This document shows positions 22,401-31,130 of a stretch of 64,000 nucleotides of DNA, piece by piece. The stretch is taken from the NCBI RefSeq assembly GCF_000283155.1, contig NW_004454216.1, positions 796,626 to 860,625 of the forward strand, read 5' to 3'. Under the pieces are notes generated by a model, which did not search any database, was not told where the DNA came from, and saw only the letters and a program-made list of their open reading frames with translations. The position numbers and the translations under genes are program-made. Source of the DNA: Ceratotherium simum simum (taxonomy: Eukaryota; Chordata; Mammalia; Perissodactyla; Rhinocerotidae). The first letter of the stretch is position 1; each line of letters starts with the position of its first letter.

Positions 22401-24302
22401 CTCCTCTTTTTGCTGAGGAAGATCAGCCCTGAGCTAACATCCACGCCAATCCTCCTCTTTTTGCTGAGGAAGACCAGCCCTGAGCTAACATCTATTGCCA
22501 ATCCTCCTCCTTTTTTTCCCTTTTTCTCCCCAGAGCCCCAGTAGATAGCTGTACGTCATAGTTGCACATCCTTCTAGTTGTTGTATGTGGGACGCCACCT
22601 CAGCATGGCCAGACAAGCGGTGCATTGGTGCACACCCGGGATCCAAACCCAGGCCGCCAGTCGCGGAGCGTGCGCACTTAACCACTAAGCCACGGGGCCG
22701 GTCCCCGGGACTTGCAATTTAAAAGCAGCCAATACTGTGTGGCTCACCAGTCCTTACAAACATCTCATCTTTCCTCAGCCTAGCCTACAGAAGTTGGCAG
22801 ACTGACCTACATAGTACCAGACCATGCTGTTCCAGATTAAGGCTGCCCTGAAGAGTTTATCATAAGGAGGAACAGACACAGAAGGTGTACTGTGTAGTCC
22901 GCCTGGCTCTCAAGAGGAAAGCAATTAGGATGGAGCTAGGCTGTGCATGATCAGTTTCTCTTTCCAGACTCACAAATCAGATTAAAGCGTTCCTTCTCTC
23001 CTGGAGAAAAGTGAGAGAGGCCAGGAGTATTAGGCTAAAGGATATCCCTTCCTGTGGAGGAAACATCAGGAGTAGAGTTCCCTCCTCCCCACCACAATTA
23101 AAAAGTGCATCCCTGTAGGCAAATGCTTGATCAAATATGCTATATGTTTCCTACATCTCCTTTGATATGGTTCTTGTTTTTGTGAGAAACCATTGAGTGG
23201 ATAAAGGCAGCTTCTTCATTAAATGGAGAAGTTCCAGTATTAAATAAATAAGCAAATCAGCAAAAAATGAAGGAGAAAGCAGTAGAGGCTGCCAGTTCAG
23301 TTTAATTCTAAGAACCCCACAAAAATCTTTCTTGGATGCTTTTGCCTATTAGCCTTTAATAAAAGAAAAAAATTTTAATGAGTTTCTCTGAGTCAGGTGT
23401 GGTGTAGTGGGAAAAAAAGGGCGTGAAGTTTAGAAACAAACCAGGGTTTTGAATTCTGGCTCTGCCTCTTAACTGACTGTGCCACCATGGACGAGTAATT
23501 TTACCTCTTTAAGCCTTACTTTGAAGATAATAACACCAACCTCAAACCTGAGGATTAAATGTATGTAAAGCACCCAATCCAGCATCTGATACATAGTAGG
23601 CAGTCGACTCATGGTAGTTATCATCACCTTTTACCATCTGCCTGTGTACTCCTTGCATGGGGGCAGGGACTGTGGGAGCAGCCTTTGCTGCAAGTCCCTT
23701 GTGCTACATCACATAGCAAGATGACTAGGAAGACTTCACCCGATCAGCCTCTGGTGCTGTGAACCAATGCCACGCCTCTTTTTCTCTTTACACAGGTTGG
23801 AGCTCGGTGAATGGGACTCTGCCCGGTCTCCTATCATTGGCTCCTGTGGCACTCAGGAGCAGGCACTGTTAATAGATCTTACAGGCAACAGTTGTCGAAG
23901 GGTAAGAAGGGAAGAAGGATAAAGAGAGGGGACTGTACTATCAGACAGGGATGGCTGTGTTGAGGGCAGGGGGTCAAGGAAAAGGAATGTGGAAGTCCAG
24001 GCACTAGACTGGAAGGGTGTGGAAGGTTGAAGGAACCTAGTGGAATTTGCCAAGTGGTTGACCATGAGGGGCCTTTCTCTTGGGATACTCCTTTTCTATA
24101 GTGGCTGGAGAAGTGAGGACGTGTCCCCATAGGGTAAAACTCTCTGATTTTCACATTTTTCTTTCAGACCCGGAGTGGTGCTGGATGGAAGCGCGTCCTG
24201 CGTTCTCTCTGTCATTCCCGGACCCGAGTGCCGCTGCTAGCAGCCATCTACTTTCTGATGGTTCATGTCCTACTCATTCTGTGTTTCACAGGCCGTCTAT
24301 AA
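2..24302 (+). CDS. GOLGB1: GOLGB1 (giantin), C-terminal 849 codons, 5'-partial
   Basis: Giantin is a very long coiled-coil golgin that tethers vesicles and is anchored in the Golgi membrane by its C-terminus. The window opens inside its giant internal exon. Coding exons are 2-1450, 8633-8811, 14931-15096, 15298-15435, 20345-20488, 21269-21366, 21844-21978, 23796-23901 and 24168-24302. Phases join without a break to give 849 codons and a TAA stop. Almost all of it is heptad-rich, Glu/Lys/Gln/Leu-rich coiled coil. The last exon ends in a basic stretch, a hydrophobic segment (AAIYFLMVHVLLILCF) and the short tail TGRL, which is the type IV Golgi anchor. The human protein is about 3,260 residues, so roughly the last quarter is here. 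All introns are GT-AG. Identity rests on recognised sequence such as WQHELHQLR, KSSWEIHERRMKEQYL and IIGSCGTQEQALLIDL. Confidence 0.97.
2355..2599 (+). mobile_element. ERE-type SINE with perfect TSD
   Basis: Begins GGGGCCAGCCTGGTGGCATA and ends in a poly(A) run. Flanked by a perfect 14-bp duplication AAAATTCTAGTTTT at 2341-2354 and 2600-2613. Perissodactyl tRNA-derived SINE. Confidence 0.92.
3400..4030 (+). mobile_element. Probable L2 relic
   Basis: Phrases such as CCAAAATGCCTTCCCAATT, GGTCACCCCAGAGCTCAAAT and AGATTGCAAACTCCTGG fit L2. Boundaries approximate. Confidence 0.55.
4668..4707 (+). repeat. Perfect 20-bp tandem duplication
   Basis: Two exact copies of a 20-bp unit (ACAGGTCCCTGTATTTGTTT) at 4668-4687 and 4688-4707. 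Confidence 0.97.
6180..7010. repeat. Old LINE-like AT-rich block with CT and T runs
   Basis: Resembles the L1-associated stretch also seen near 41890-42370 (ATCTGGATTGG, GGTGTGGGTCTATTTTCATT). Contains a CT run (about 6380-6399) and poly(T) (6755-6775). Family uncertain. Confidence 0.45.
7919..7963 (+). repeat. CAT/ATC trinucleotide repeat
   Basis: Interrupted CATCAT run ahead of the MIR. Confidence 0.9.
7965..8175 (-). mobile_element. MIR SINE
   Basis: Antisense MIR core: ATTTAATTCTCATAATC, ATTTTATGGGTGAGG and the CTGACTCCAAAGCC end. Confidence 0.75.
8633..8811 (+). CDS. GOLGB1: GOLGB1 coding exon
   Basis: 179 nt between acceptor TTAAAG and donor GTATGA. It enters in phase 0 and leaves two bases (AG) that complete an Arg codon in the next exon. 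It encodes LKELKNLQQQY through WQHELHQL, matching giantin. Confidence 0.95.
8855..10065 (-). mobile_element. Antisense L1 fragment (ORF2 end and 3'UTR)
   Basis: On the minus strand this runs from the L1 ORF2 KLDFIKI region (near 10050) into the 3'UTR, matching old mammalian L1 (ATTATAAATAAAGCTGCTAT and related blocks). Many stops; no intact frame. Confidence 0.85.
10066..11570. repeat. L1-tail-like segment with degenerate tandem units
   Basis: The first part resembles old L1 flank sequence (GATGGCTGCTTTAAAATCC). From about 10490 to 11180 a GC-rich block repeats every 90-110 bp around AAGTCCAGGCTCCCCACT and CTCCACTGACACCAC, with a GTGGGGGTGGGGGTGGGGG run near 11019. Such arrays occur in tails of old L1ME-type elements; subfamily not assigned. 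Confidence 0.6.
12501..12763 (+). mobile_element. ERE1 SINE with perfect TSD
   Basis: Head GGGGGCCGGCCCCGTGGCTT with a tRNA-like B box (GTTCGGATCC), tail modules and poly(A). Perfect 14-bp TSD AGAATCTCAATTCA at 12487-12500 and 12764-12777. Compared with the usual ERE1 it lacks part of the central TCTACTGGGGCTTTGG segment. Confidence 0.93.
14211..14475 (-). mobile_element. MIR SINE
   Basis: Antisense MIR: TCATTTAATCTTCACAATAG, CATTTTACCAATGAGGCTCA, GATTTGAACCCAGG. Confidence 0.85.
14480..14860 (+). mobile_element. L2 relic
   Basis: CAGTGCCCCACATGATCTGA, TGAACCTGGAATGTTTTTCC and TGTGAAATCTTCCCCGG are L2 phrases; ends just upstream of a GOLGB1 exon. Confidence 0.7.
14931..15096 (+). CDS. GOLGB1: GOLGB1 coding exon
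   Basis: 166 nt after acceptor TTTTTTCTAG and before donor GTGAGG. The first G completes Arg; it then encodes MEKSSWEIHERRMKEQYL through QYQRQ. The ATG at 14932 is an internal methionine. Leaves in phase 0. Confidence 0.96.
15298..15435 (+). CDS. GOLGB1: GOLGB1 coding exon
   Basis: 138 nt, 46 codons, phase 0 on both sides, between TTGGCAG and GTAAGT. Encodes ASPETSASLDGSQNLVYE through QQLNSK. Confidence 0.96.
16923..17096 (-). mobile_element. Short antisense L1 3' end with 13-bp TSD
   Basis: Starts with poly(T) on the plus strand (the L1 poly(A)), about 174 bp, flanked by perfect AGGACAGTATTTT copies at 16910-16922 and 17097-17109. A 5'-truncated and apparently young insertion. Confidence 0.88.
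17170..17560 (-). mobile_element. Old L1-like antisense fragment
   Basis: Resembles the L1 3' region (ATAAATGGAATCATAT, GAGATTCATCCATG, TTTGGGGCTGTTA) but diverged. Confidence 0.55.
17848..17871 (+). repeat. ATTC microsatellite
   Basis: About six TCAT/ATTC units. Confidence 0.9.
18280..18500. mobile_element. hAT-Charlie non-autonomous DNA transposon fossil
   Basis: Near-complementary ends CAGAGGTCAGCAAACTTTT and AGTTTGCCAACCCCT. The interior AAAGCAGCCATAGGCGATAC and CCAGTAAAACCTTATTTAC matches the widespread mammalian MER element of this type; exact name not assigned. Confidence 0.75.
18965..19135 (+). mobile_element. MIR SINE
   Basis: Sense MIR: AGTCCTGGTCCACCATCTAC, GTTGGGCAAGTCACTG, TTTGTAAATGAGAACAG. 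Confidence 0.65.
20345..20488 (+). CDS. GOLGB1: GOLGB1 coding exon
   Basis: 144 nt, 48 codons, phase 0 on both sides. Acceptor TATTTCAG; donor GTGAGT at 20489. Encodes FSQLLEEKNTLSIQLCD through KQVQELQV. Confidence 0.95.
20489..21268 (+). other. GOLGB1: GOLGB1 intron
   Basis: A 780-bp purine-rich GT-AG intron. No repeat family or gene recognised. Confidence 0.8.
21269..21366 (+). CDS. GOLGB1: GOLGB1 coding exon
   Basis: 98 nt between TTCTAG and GTAGGG; leaves two bases of a Ser codon. Encodes GPVNIDVAPGAPQEKNG and the acidic stretch that follows it. Confidence 0.94.
21367..21843 (+). other. GOLGB1: GOLGB1 intron
   Basis: A 477-bp GT-AG intron with a short AC-rich stretch near 21563-21590. 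Its acceptor is AAG. Confidence 0.8.
21844..21978 (+). CDS. GOLGB1: GOLGB1 coding exon
   Basis: 135 nt. The acceptor is the weaker CTTGAAG (AAG rather than YAG) after a pyrimidine tract; donor GTAAAG. Encodes LSEAQQQLCNTKQEMNELRK through EEQIRR. The phase matches both neighbours, which supports the acceptor despite its poor -3 base. Confidence 0.92.
22296..22706 (-). mobile_element. ERE1 SINE with internal 51-bp tandem expansion
   Basis: Antisense ERE ending in CCACGGGGCCGGTCCCC. Perfect 15-bp TSD GGGACTTGCAATTTA at 22281-22295 and 22707-22721. Its tail module (AGGAAGATCAGCCCTGAGCT onward) is repeated about four times at 51-bp steps from about 22314 to 22512, making the element about 410 bp. 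Confidence 0.93.
22314..22512. repeat. 51-bp tandem array inside ERE
   Basis: Three near-identical units and one diverged unit. Because 51 is a multiple of 3, all six frames repeat every 17 residues, which creates long open frames on both strands (22179-22544 plus; 22301-22501 minus) with no biological support. Confidence 0.92.
23435..23610 (+). mobile_element. MIR SINE
   Basis: Sense MIR: TGAATTCTGGCTCTGCCTCT, GTAATTTTACCTCTTTAAGC, GAGGATTAAATGTATGTAAA. Confidence 0.75.
23796..23901 (+). CDS. GOLGB1: GOLGB1 coding exon
   Basis: 106 nt between TTACACAG and GTAAGA. Encodes LELGEWDSARSPIIGSCGTQ through NSCRR, the linker ahead of the membrane anchor. Leaves in phase 0. Confidence 0.96.
24168..24302 (+). 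CDS. GOLGB1: GOLGB1 terminal coding exon with membrane anchor
   Basis: Starts after TTTCTTTCAG and ends at TAA 24300-24302, 44 codons plus stop. Basic TRSGAGWKRVLRSLCHSRTR precedes a hydrophobic helix and the tail TGRL. Arg/Lys on the cytoplasmic side followed by a C-terminal helix is the tail-anchored topology of giantin. Confidence 0.97.
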   Translation, partial: TRSGAGWKRVLRSLCHSRTRVPLLAAIYFLMVHVLLILCFTGRL

Positions 24303-24648
24303 ACTTAGTTCTCACCTTTCGGATCACTCCCCTCAGAACATGGAATTCCCTCACCTCTAACATCAAAACCATCAATTCCATTGGAACAGTCTTCCCACTT
24401 ACAGGTCCTCTCTCCAACTCTCCACAGAAAGTGCCTGCAAAAAGAGGTGGATGTGAGCACAGGTTAGAGCTGTAGGGCCCAGCGAGTCTGCTCTCTTCTA
24501 CTGCACGAGCCTGAACACTCTGCATCATCTGAGGAGCCCCCATACTTGGTTCTTGAGCCCAATATTTGTTCAGATTTTACAGGGCCCTGATCTTTTGTGG
24601 TCCTGGGAAAGATGCTGAGGAATGTCTTTCAGCCAGGAGGATGGTTCC

Positions 24649-24654
24649 AATAAA
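24649..24654 (+). terminator. GOLGB1: Proximal polyadenylation signal, GOLGB1
   Basis: Canonical AATAAA about 350 bases after the stop codon. The downstream sequence is only moderately T-rich. Confidence 0.5.
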
Positions 24655-25552
24655 CCTAATAATCTGAAGTCCAGTATCATTTTGATTGATACTTCTTTTC
24701 TTTGTTTTCCTTATATTTTCTCCTGCTTCAGGGGGAAGGTGGACCTGCCACAAACAAAGTTCTGGGGAACACTGTCTCCTAGGATATCTGATTAGGTCTC
24801 CTGCAAGATAGGATGGGAGCTGAAGAACTCCCCAGAGGTTTCAGCTGTTGGATCCTGGGGGAGGATAGCATCTCCTTCCCTGGCTATTCAGACATAATTG
24901 GAGTGAGATTTCATCCTGGACTGTAAGGATAGGAGCCCATTGCTTATGCCCTTGATCACATGTAAACAAAGGTAGTAAGTGGCTTATGCCTTTCATTTCA
25001 CTGAAAGGTAGGAAGAACTGGCTATGGACAGCACAGCGGGATTCAGATTCTTCTCATTCCTGTGTTACCTGGATATGCCTCACTTGTGGGCCCTAAGACA
25101 GTACACTAGGAGCCAGTCCTAGGTGAGGCATTGACTCCCAGTCAGGAAGATCTGACTGGTCTAACGACCACTCCTAGTCTCTTGAAGTATGAAGCTACTT
25201 TACTGTTGGTGACAGTTATTCCAGTTTCTCAGTCCCAAAGTCATCTGCCCTCTGTGGTAACAGAGAGCTGAAGAAAATGGAGGGAGAATATAAAGACAAA
25301 ATATTTAAATCTAGGCCTGAGAATGACAGCCAGAATCGAATTCCATTTCTGCTTATTCCTTGCCTCTTCTCCCCCTCAACACTTACCTACTGGTTATTTT
25401 CTCATTATGCACATGATGTGTTCCCTGCCTGCTCTCAGCACCCAAAGAAGAGAGAAAACTGGTGGACTGACTGATCTGCTCTAATCCTTTTTTCTGTGGT
25501 GACCAAACCTTGGTCACAGCAACCCAGGAACTGTCCCGAACAACTGTAAAAT

Positions 25553-25558
25553 AATAAA
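25553..25558 (+). terminator. GOLGB1: Distal polyadenylation signal, GOLGB1
   Basis: Canonical AATAAA followed by TTGTGGTGTGTGCGTGTATG, a typical GU-rich downstream element, about 1.25 kb after the stop. Confidence 0.55.
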
Positions 25559-25580
25559 ATTATTTTCAGAATGAAAAATT

Positions 25581-27430
25581 GTGGTGTGTGCGTGTATGTG
25601 AATGTATGTATACACGGGTGCTTATATATATGTGTGTGCACGCTGATGGGAGGAAGGTAGATAGGGATAGGGTAGCCAGGAATGGATATACGGGTAGAAA
25701 GCTCTGCCTATTCAGGCCTCCTTTTCACTGGCCAATATCAGTAATGGCTGCATGTGTCCTAGCTTTAGCCACTAGACCCCAGGGAGATGAAGTGGAATGA
25801 GGAAATTCCATCCTAATATTGAACCAAAGAAGCTGGGCCTTAGGGCATGAGATTCATGCAGGTTTGTGTCTGGGCCTGGGAGAACTCTAACTGAAAATAT
25901 TAGGCCCCTAGGAATCCATCTGAGTGGCGTGGGGGAAGGGAATCTAATAGGGAATAGCAGGATGGGCATTATGTTTTTATGTTAGGTCACTGCTTGAGAA
26001 AAGCACTTTCTCAAGGTAAGTAAGTGAATTGGGCCAAGTCTATCTGGCTTCAAAGCCCATGCTATTTCTATGTGCTCCATCTCACTGTGTCTCATCAGGA
26101 ATGAACTTGGGACATTTGCTAAGAACAGATGGGGTTTCTTGTCATCTCTGATTAAATTCTATGGTTTCTCTAAAGAAATTATACCTGGATGGTGTGTCAC
26201 AATATCTGATCTGATCATTCCTATTTTTGACACTGAATTAGGATTTGAAATGATATAAAAGATTTTTTCACCTTCTACAAATTTACTCTTCCTTAAAATA
26301 ATTTTGGTGCTGCCATAATAGAGAGGTCATGAAGTAGGAGAGATCAATAAATACAACTGCCCCCAGGCGTAGAATCCTTAGATTTGGAAGTGACTGAAGT
26401 CTTACTAATGCAGAAATCCCCTCAGCATCTTGGACCAATTTCATCCAGTCTCTGCTTGAATCCATGGGGGAGCTCACGACTGAGCAAATCAAGTTAGAAC
26501 TCCACGTCACTCTAGATTAGGAGAGGCCAGGTCAGATACAGTAACCAACACCCTCAAATTTTCAGTAACTAAAAGGATTACTTGTGTTGTAGTCACTGGG
26601 GACATCATGTCGGGGACCCTCTTACTCAGGCTGCCAGAGCAGCCACTCTGGAGAATTGCAGGTTGCCTTGGCGGGCAATGGGCGAAAGAGCATGGCAAAG
26701 CTCGCACTGATCTTAATGTCTCCACCAGAAAGTGATGTGTTTCACTTCATGCATTTCACTGGCCAAAACAAAGTCACCTGAGCATGTCTGACTTCAAGAG
26801 GGAAGGGAGGAGCAGCAAATCTTGATGAACAGAAATACAGAATATCACAAAGACCTTCCATCCCCTGGTACTGCCTCGTTCTTTCAGACTTCTTCCTTCT
26901 GTCTGGAACAAAATCTTTCTACCAGTTAGCTCAGACTCCTCGCTGTCTCCTGAACGATCTCGGCGCCTTTCTCCCTCCACGTCTTTCCTTTCCCCTTGTG
27001 AGTTATTCTCTTCCATCGTTCAATTGCTCAACGTTTATTTGAACGTCTACTATATGCAAACCTCAATTTTAAGTGCTGTGGGTAACGTAGAAATGAGTTT
27101 CTTTTTAAATCTTACCCTTCAAAATCCACATAAAAATCATTTTTCCCATTAAGCCTTTTTTGATTACTTCAGCCCATACCGAATTCTCTAAATTCTTTTA
27201 CTATAATAGATGCAACTGCTCACCTATTTAGGACACAAATGTTGTCCTACAGCATTCTTTTATGTGTTTCCTGGTTGAATGTTTTGCTTCCCTGATCAGA
27301 TTATAAGCTCAGAGTAAGAACAGCATTTTCTATGACTTCCTCGTGACCCTCAAAGCCTTGCAAAAGTGGAGGCACAGAAGCATTTAATCCTTTTTTATTT
27401 AAGTGCCTAAGCAGAAGGAACTGACTCAAA
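25581..27430. other. Intergenic DNA between GOLGB1 and HCLS1
   Basis: About 1.9 kb with MIR remnants near 25980-26050 and a probable L2 relic near 27090-27370. No further gene seen. Confidence 0.6.
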
Positions 27431-27480
27431 ACTTCAGGAAGTAGCTATGAGGACAGGGTGGCAGGAAATGACAGAAACCT
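27431..27480 (+). promoter_or_regulatory. HCLS1: Candidate HCLS1 promoter with ETS/PU.1-type site
   Basis: CAGGAAGTAG (27435-27444) and AGGAAATGA shortly after are ETS-core motifs of the kind used by TATA-less myeloid and lymphoid promoters. No TATA box is seen. The placement depends on the proposed non-coding exon just downstream and is inference. Confidence 0.3.
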
Positions 27481-27599
27481 GAATACGGAACCGAAGCAGC
27501 AGCTCAGTTTCTTGCTCTGAAGTAGCAGCAGCCAGAGAGGGAGCCGAGTGTCGACGTGAGGAGCTGGGAGTTTGGAGCAAACACTCACACTATTGGAGG
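27480..27599 (+). other. HCLS1: Candidate non-coding first exon of HCLS1
   Basis: The HCLS1 start codon sits directly after an acceptor, so an upstream 5'UTR exon is required. A GC-richer stretch here ends at TTGGAG followed by the donor GTGGGT (27600). Distance from the GOLGB1 end and from the coding exon fits the usual layout. Boundaries are a guess; only transcript data would fix them. Confidence 0.35.
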
Positions 27600-30004
27600 T
27601 GGGTACTCAGAACAATGGGAAAGTTGGGGAGCACAGGAGAAATGTTGAAGTAAGAGGATCCTACCTAGCTCTTAGTCCTTGCTGAGAGATGAAGTCACTG
27701 CTAGCAGGCTTTTAATCTTTTATGGCCAGAAGGCCTGGGTGTAAGTCGTTATGGATAATGAACATCTGGGGATGGAAACAGAAGTGGGGGGCTGGAGCCC
27801 AGGGAACATGATTCAGCAGCCATCCAGGACCCCTGGTTTCTGCTGACAATCTACAACCCTCTCTAAGGCCTGTGGCTCCTAGGCATTGAGTTGAGAAGAG
27901 GACTGCAGGAGATGAAGACAAAGTCTCTGCCCTTGGAGAGCATATGGTCTAGCAGAGAGACAAAACCCACATAGGAGACGTTGTAACAGATCAGGAAGTA
28001 GGTGCTAATGGACGCCAGTTCTGAGAACCAAGTGCTGGTGCAGGCCAAATGAAGGCGTGATGCTTCAACTAGGGCTAGTTTCTGTGATTATAGGGTCGCA
28101 GAATCCCAGAATGTCAGAAACAGAGGGGACTTGATGGATCAGCTAGGTTAACCTCTTCATTTATTTTCCATTAGGGAAAGCTGAGCATCAGAGATGTTCA
28201 ATGATTTACCAAATTATTTAATATTTGTAAATTGCCTCGCCCAGTACCTGGCAAATAACTACATACTGTTGATTCCCTTATCCATGCTCCCACAGGGGCT
28301 TAGTAACAGAGCTGGAATGATCTTCTGACTCCAAGCTCATATACTTTACTGATGCCAAGGCAGCCTTGTGATGAGGCCCTTGATTGAGCCTGCAATCCTG
28401 GGCACCATGCCTCGCCAGGTTACCCGCCCATCACCACCTCTAGATTGCACCTCTCAGCCTCCCTATTTCTGGCCAGTACCTCATAGATACTAAATTGTCT
28501 CTGTGTCAGAAACTCTTCCTTTTGTTTTGAAAATACATGACGATGGGAGGTTTATGAGAAAGTCAGGCTGAGGCCTCAGAGGAACAGCAGGAAAGACGAC
28601 AGGACCGTCAGTCCACATTGCTTCCGTATTGCTTACGAATATTTCAGAAACTTCTCCTTTCCAGCTTTCCATGTGAAGTCCTTTGGTTGCAGAGCAGCCC
28701 AGGAGCCAAGAACATAGGTTTTGTCTACCTGACGCCTCATTTTAATTGTTGCCCGCTGGGGAAGGCAGAGCTGCTCTCGGCAGTGATTCATCCCACAGTG
28801 CAGCTGACACAGTCAACACTTCTCCAGTGTGCTCTTTGCATCTCTTTAACCAATCTACCCCCAAATTTTCCTTGGGCTAGTTTCCAAGGGGTTTTTCAAA
28901 GAGCATAGAGAACGATGGAGTTTTCAAATGGAAAGAAAAATCCAAGAGTCTGAGGGCCTGGGTGGATAAACTGGAGAGTCCTAGGAGTGGTTGTAAGAGG
29001 GACTCCTTAAAGAGACAATGAAGATCGTGGGGAAAGACACCAGTGGGGTGAGGAATCTAAGCAGGGAACGACGAGCAGGGGAGTTGCCAGCTAGCAAGTG
29101 GTACCAGGGTCAGGAAGGCTCAGTGGCCACCAGAGCGGGTGAGCGTTGGCCGTTGTTTCCTCTTCACACCAAGATCCAGGATACCACAGACGCAGAGCCA
29201 CTGCGTGGCTCCTCCTTATACATGATTGGCAGGGCCAACAGAAACACTGGGGATGCCCCAGTAGAGTAATAATTTGGTACTCCCTCAAACTAAGGTTCTC
29301 TAAATATTTCTTTATCATTTATTTAGTTAATAAAGATCTAATAGCTTTTAATGTTCAAAATAAGGGATTTGTTACATGCTATTTTTTGAACCAGTTATAT
29401 TCTTTAGAAATATAATTGAACTGTTCTTAAAAATAGAAGAATAAATGACTTATTCTCAGCAAACAATGCTTCCCTGTGCATTGTGCAGTGTAGGAATTTC
29501 AGCTAACTGCCCCTACTGGCCTCATGCAGCTTGCAGAGAGGAGTGTAAATATTCATTTTATCAGGAGCTGGACCAATCTAGATTTCGACAACTATAAAAG
29601 GAGTCACATGTAGAGTGAAATGACACTACGATTCTAGGGATGTTCTAGCTCCCCTCCTTGATTACCACTTCAAGCCACTGCCTGACTAGCCACTGGACAC
29701 AAGCGAATGATCCAACAGTTTTGACACCGAGGTTATTTAGTGTTACCTACACCCATGATTACTTCTTTCCAGACTCAGGTGTGGCCAGGCCATGTTAGTT
29801 TTTCTTGAATAAATCCCCATCCTCTCTCCTCTAACTGAGCAGAAGTGGTTTCCTAGAACTTCCATCTGCTTTGCTTCAGCTTCTATATTCTTCCAAGAAA
29901 AAATGGCAAGAAACGTTGAGCTGCTATATCATTGACTTCAGAATTCTTGTTTTCCTTCCTCCCAATTTTTCCCCTTAATTATTCCCATCTTCTGTCACCC
30001 TCAG
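27600..30004 (+). other. HCLS1: Proposed HCLS1 intron 1
   Basis: About 2.4 kb; contains a MIR-like stretch (about 28140-28330). Position 29942-30004 is pyrimidine-rich and ends CACCCTCAG, the acceptor for the start-codon exon. Confidence 0.5.
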
Positions 30005-30088
30005 ATGTGGAAGTCTGTAGTAGGGCATGATGTTTCTGTTTCCGTGGAGACCCAGGGTGATGACTGGGACACAGACCCTGACTTTGTG
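30005..30088 (+). CDS. HCLS1: HCLS1 start-codon exon
   Basis: ATG lies directly after the acceptor CCCTCAG; 28 codons, [17 protein letters not shown] to DPDFV, then donor GTGAGT. Contains the DDW Arp2/3-binding motif. The true exon could begin exactly at the ATG. Confidence 0.95.
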
Positions 30089-31077
30089 GTGAGTTTGGAA
30101 ATAGTTTTGCTTGGACAAAGAAGGGCAGGGAAGGGGGAGGCATATGGGCCACTCTCTGACCTCTGAGGGGGCTTAGAAAAGGACAGTCTGGGACTGAGAT
30201 AGCATCACGGTGGGACTCACTGGTAGGACAGTTGGCTGTGATAAGTGGGGCATGCATGAAAGCTGCTATTGAAGGTGGAAGGAGACAGGTGCAGGGGAGT
30301 TTGACATTGTGATTGACGGGTAATGGCAGACTATGCTGAAGGTGAGGAGCAGGTTAGTCTGGGTCTCCTTTGGCCTGGGAACCAGGATTTGGGCTGGACA
30401 TGTGTATTTTGGGAAGATTCAGAAGTTGTAGGAGACCTGAAGGGGAAAATGTGAGGGATGTAGAGTAGGAAGGGAGGTTTCAGAGCTCACTAGTTTAATT
30501 TTAACATGGGGGTCAGGGTGGGGTAAACAGAGAGGAGTCCAGGTAAAGACCCTGACTGAAGGAGGCAGCAGATGCAGGGGACGTGGAGGGCATGAGCGTC
30601 AGCTGTATGGCCTCGCAGTGCAGCACATCTCTTGCCATTACTTATTGCAGAATGCTGTCTTTTGCAGAATGACATCTCTGAGAAGGAGCAACGGTGGGGA
30701 GCCAAGACTGTCGAAGGCTCTGGACGCACAGAACATATCAAGTAGGTGCCAAAAGGACTGGGGAGTGGGAAAGCGATGTGGGAAGAGCCCAGAGAAAAGC
30801 CGGAGACTCAGGGGAAGGTGAGGGAGGAAGGAAAGAGAGAAGGTAGTTCATATCTATATGTCTCTGTGTTTATTTTTACTTGAATCTGTACCTGTGTGTC
30901 CCTGTGTGTGTCATTGTGTATTTCTATTTCTTGTCTCTCCTCTTATCCCCACAACCCTATTATCTCTCTTTTATTTGTAACAACTATGCTATTTCCTCAA
31001 GAGGGACTATTATAAGGGATTCAGAGAGGAAATGGCTCAAATGCTGAGGTTGTATCACTTTATCTATCGATCTATCA

Positions 31078-31130
<53 letters not shown>

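Larger units (their letters stand above)
21979..23795 (+). other. GOLGB1: GOLGB1 intron
   Basis: A 1.8 kb GT-AG intron holding the tandemly expanded antisense ERE (22296-22706) and a MIR (about 23435-23610). Confidence 0.85.
24303..25580 (+). other. GOLGB1: GOLGB1 3'UTR, two candidate ends
   Basis: After the stop, an AATAAA at 24649-24654 could end a short 3'UTR near 24670. A second AATAAA at 25553-25558 is followed within 25 bases by a strongly GT-rich stretch (from about 25580), the better match to a cleavage element. Both are proposed from sequence; transcript ends were not available. Confidence 0.55.

Noticed and set aside
22301..22520. CRISPR-like array of regular repeats
   Set aside because: Units are contiguous with no unique spacers, and the context is a mammalian SINE.
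22179..22544. Repetitive secreted or membrane-like protein
   Set aside because: It is the tandem-expanded ERE read in frame.
24080..24475. 131-codon frame overlapping the GOLGB1 end
   Set aside because: Alternative frame over the last GOLGB1 intron, exon and 3'UTR; the exon frame matches giantin instead.
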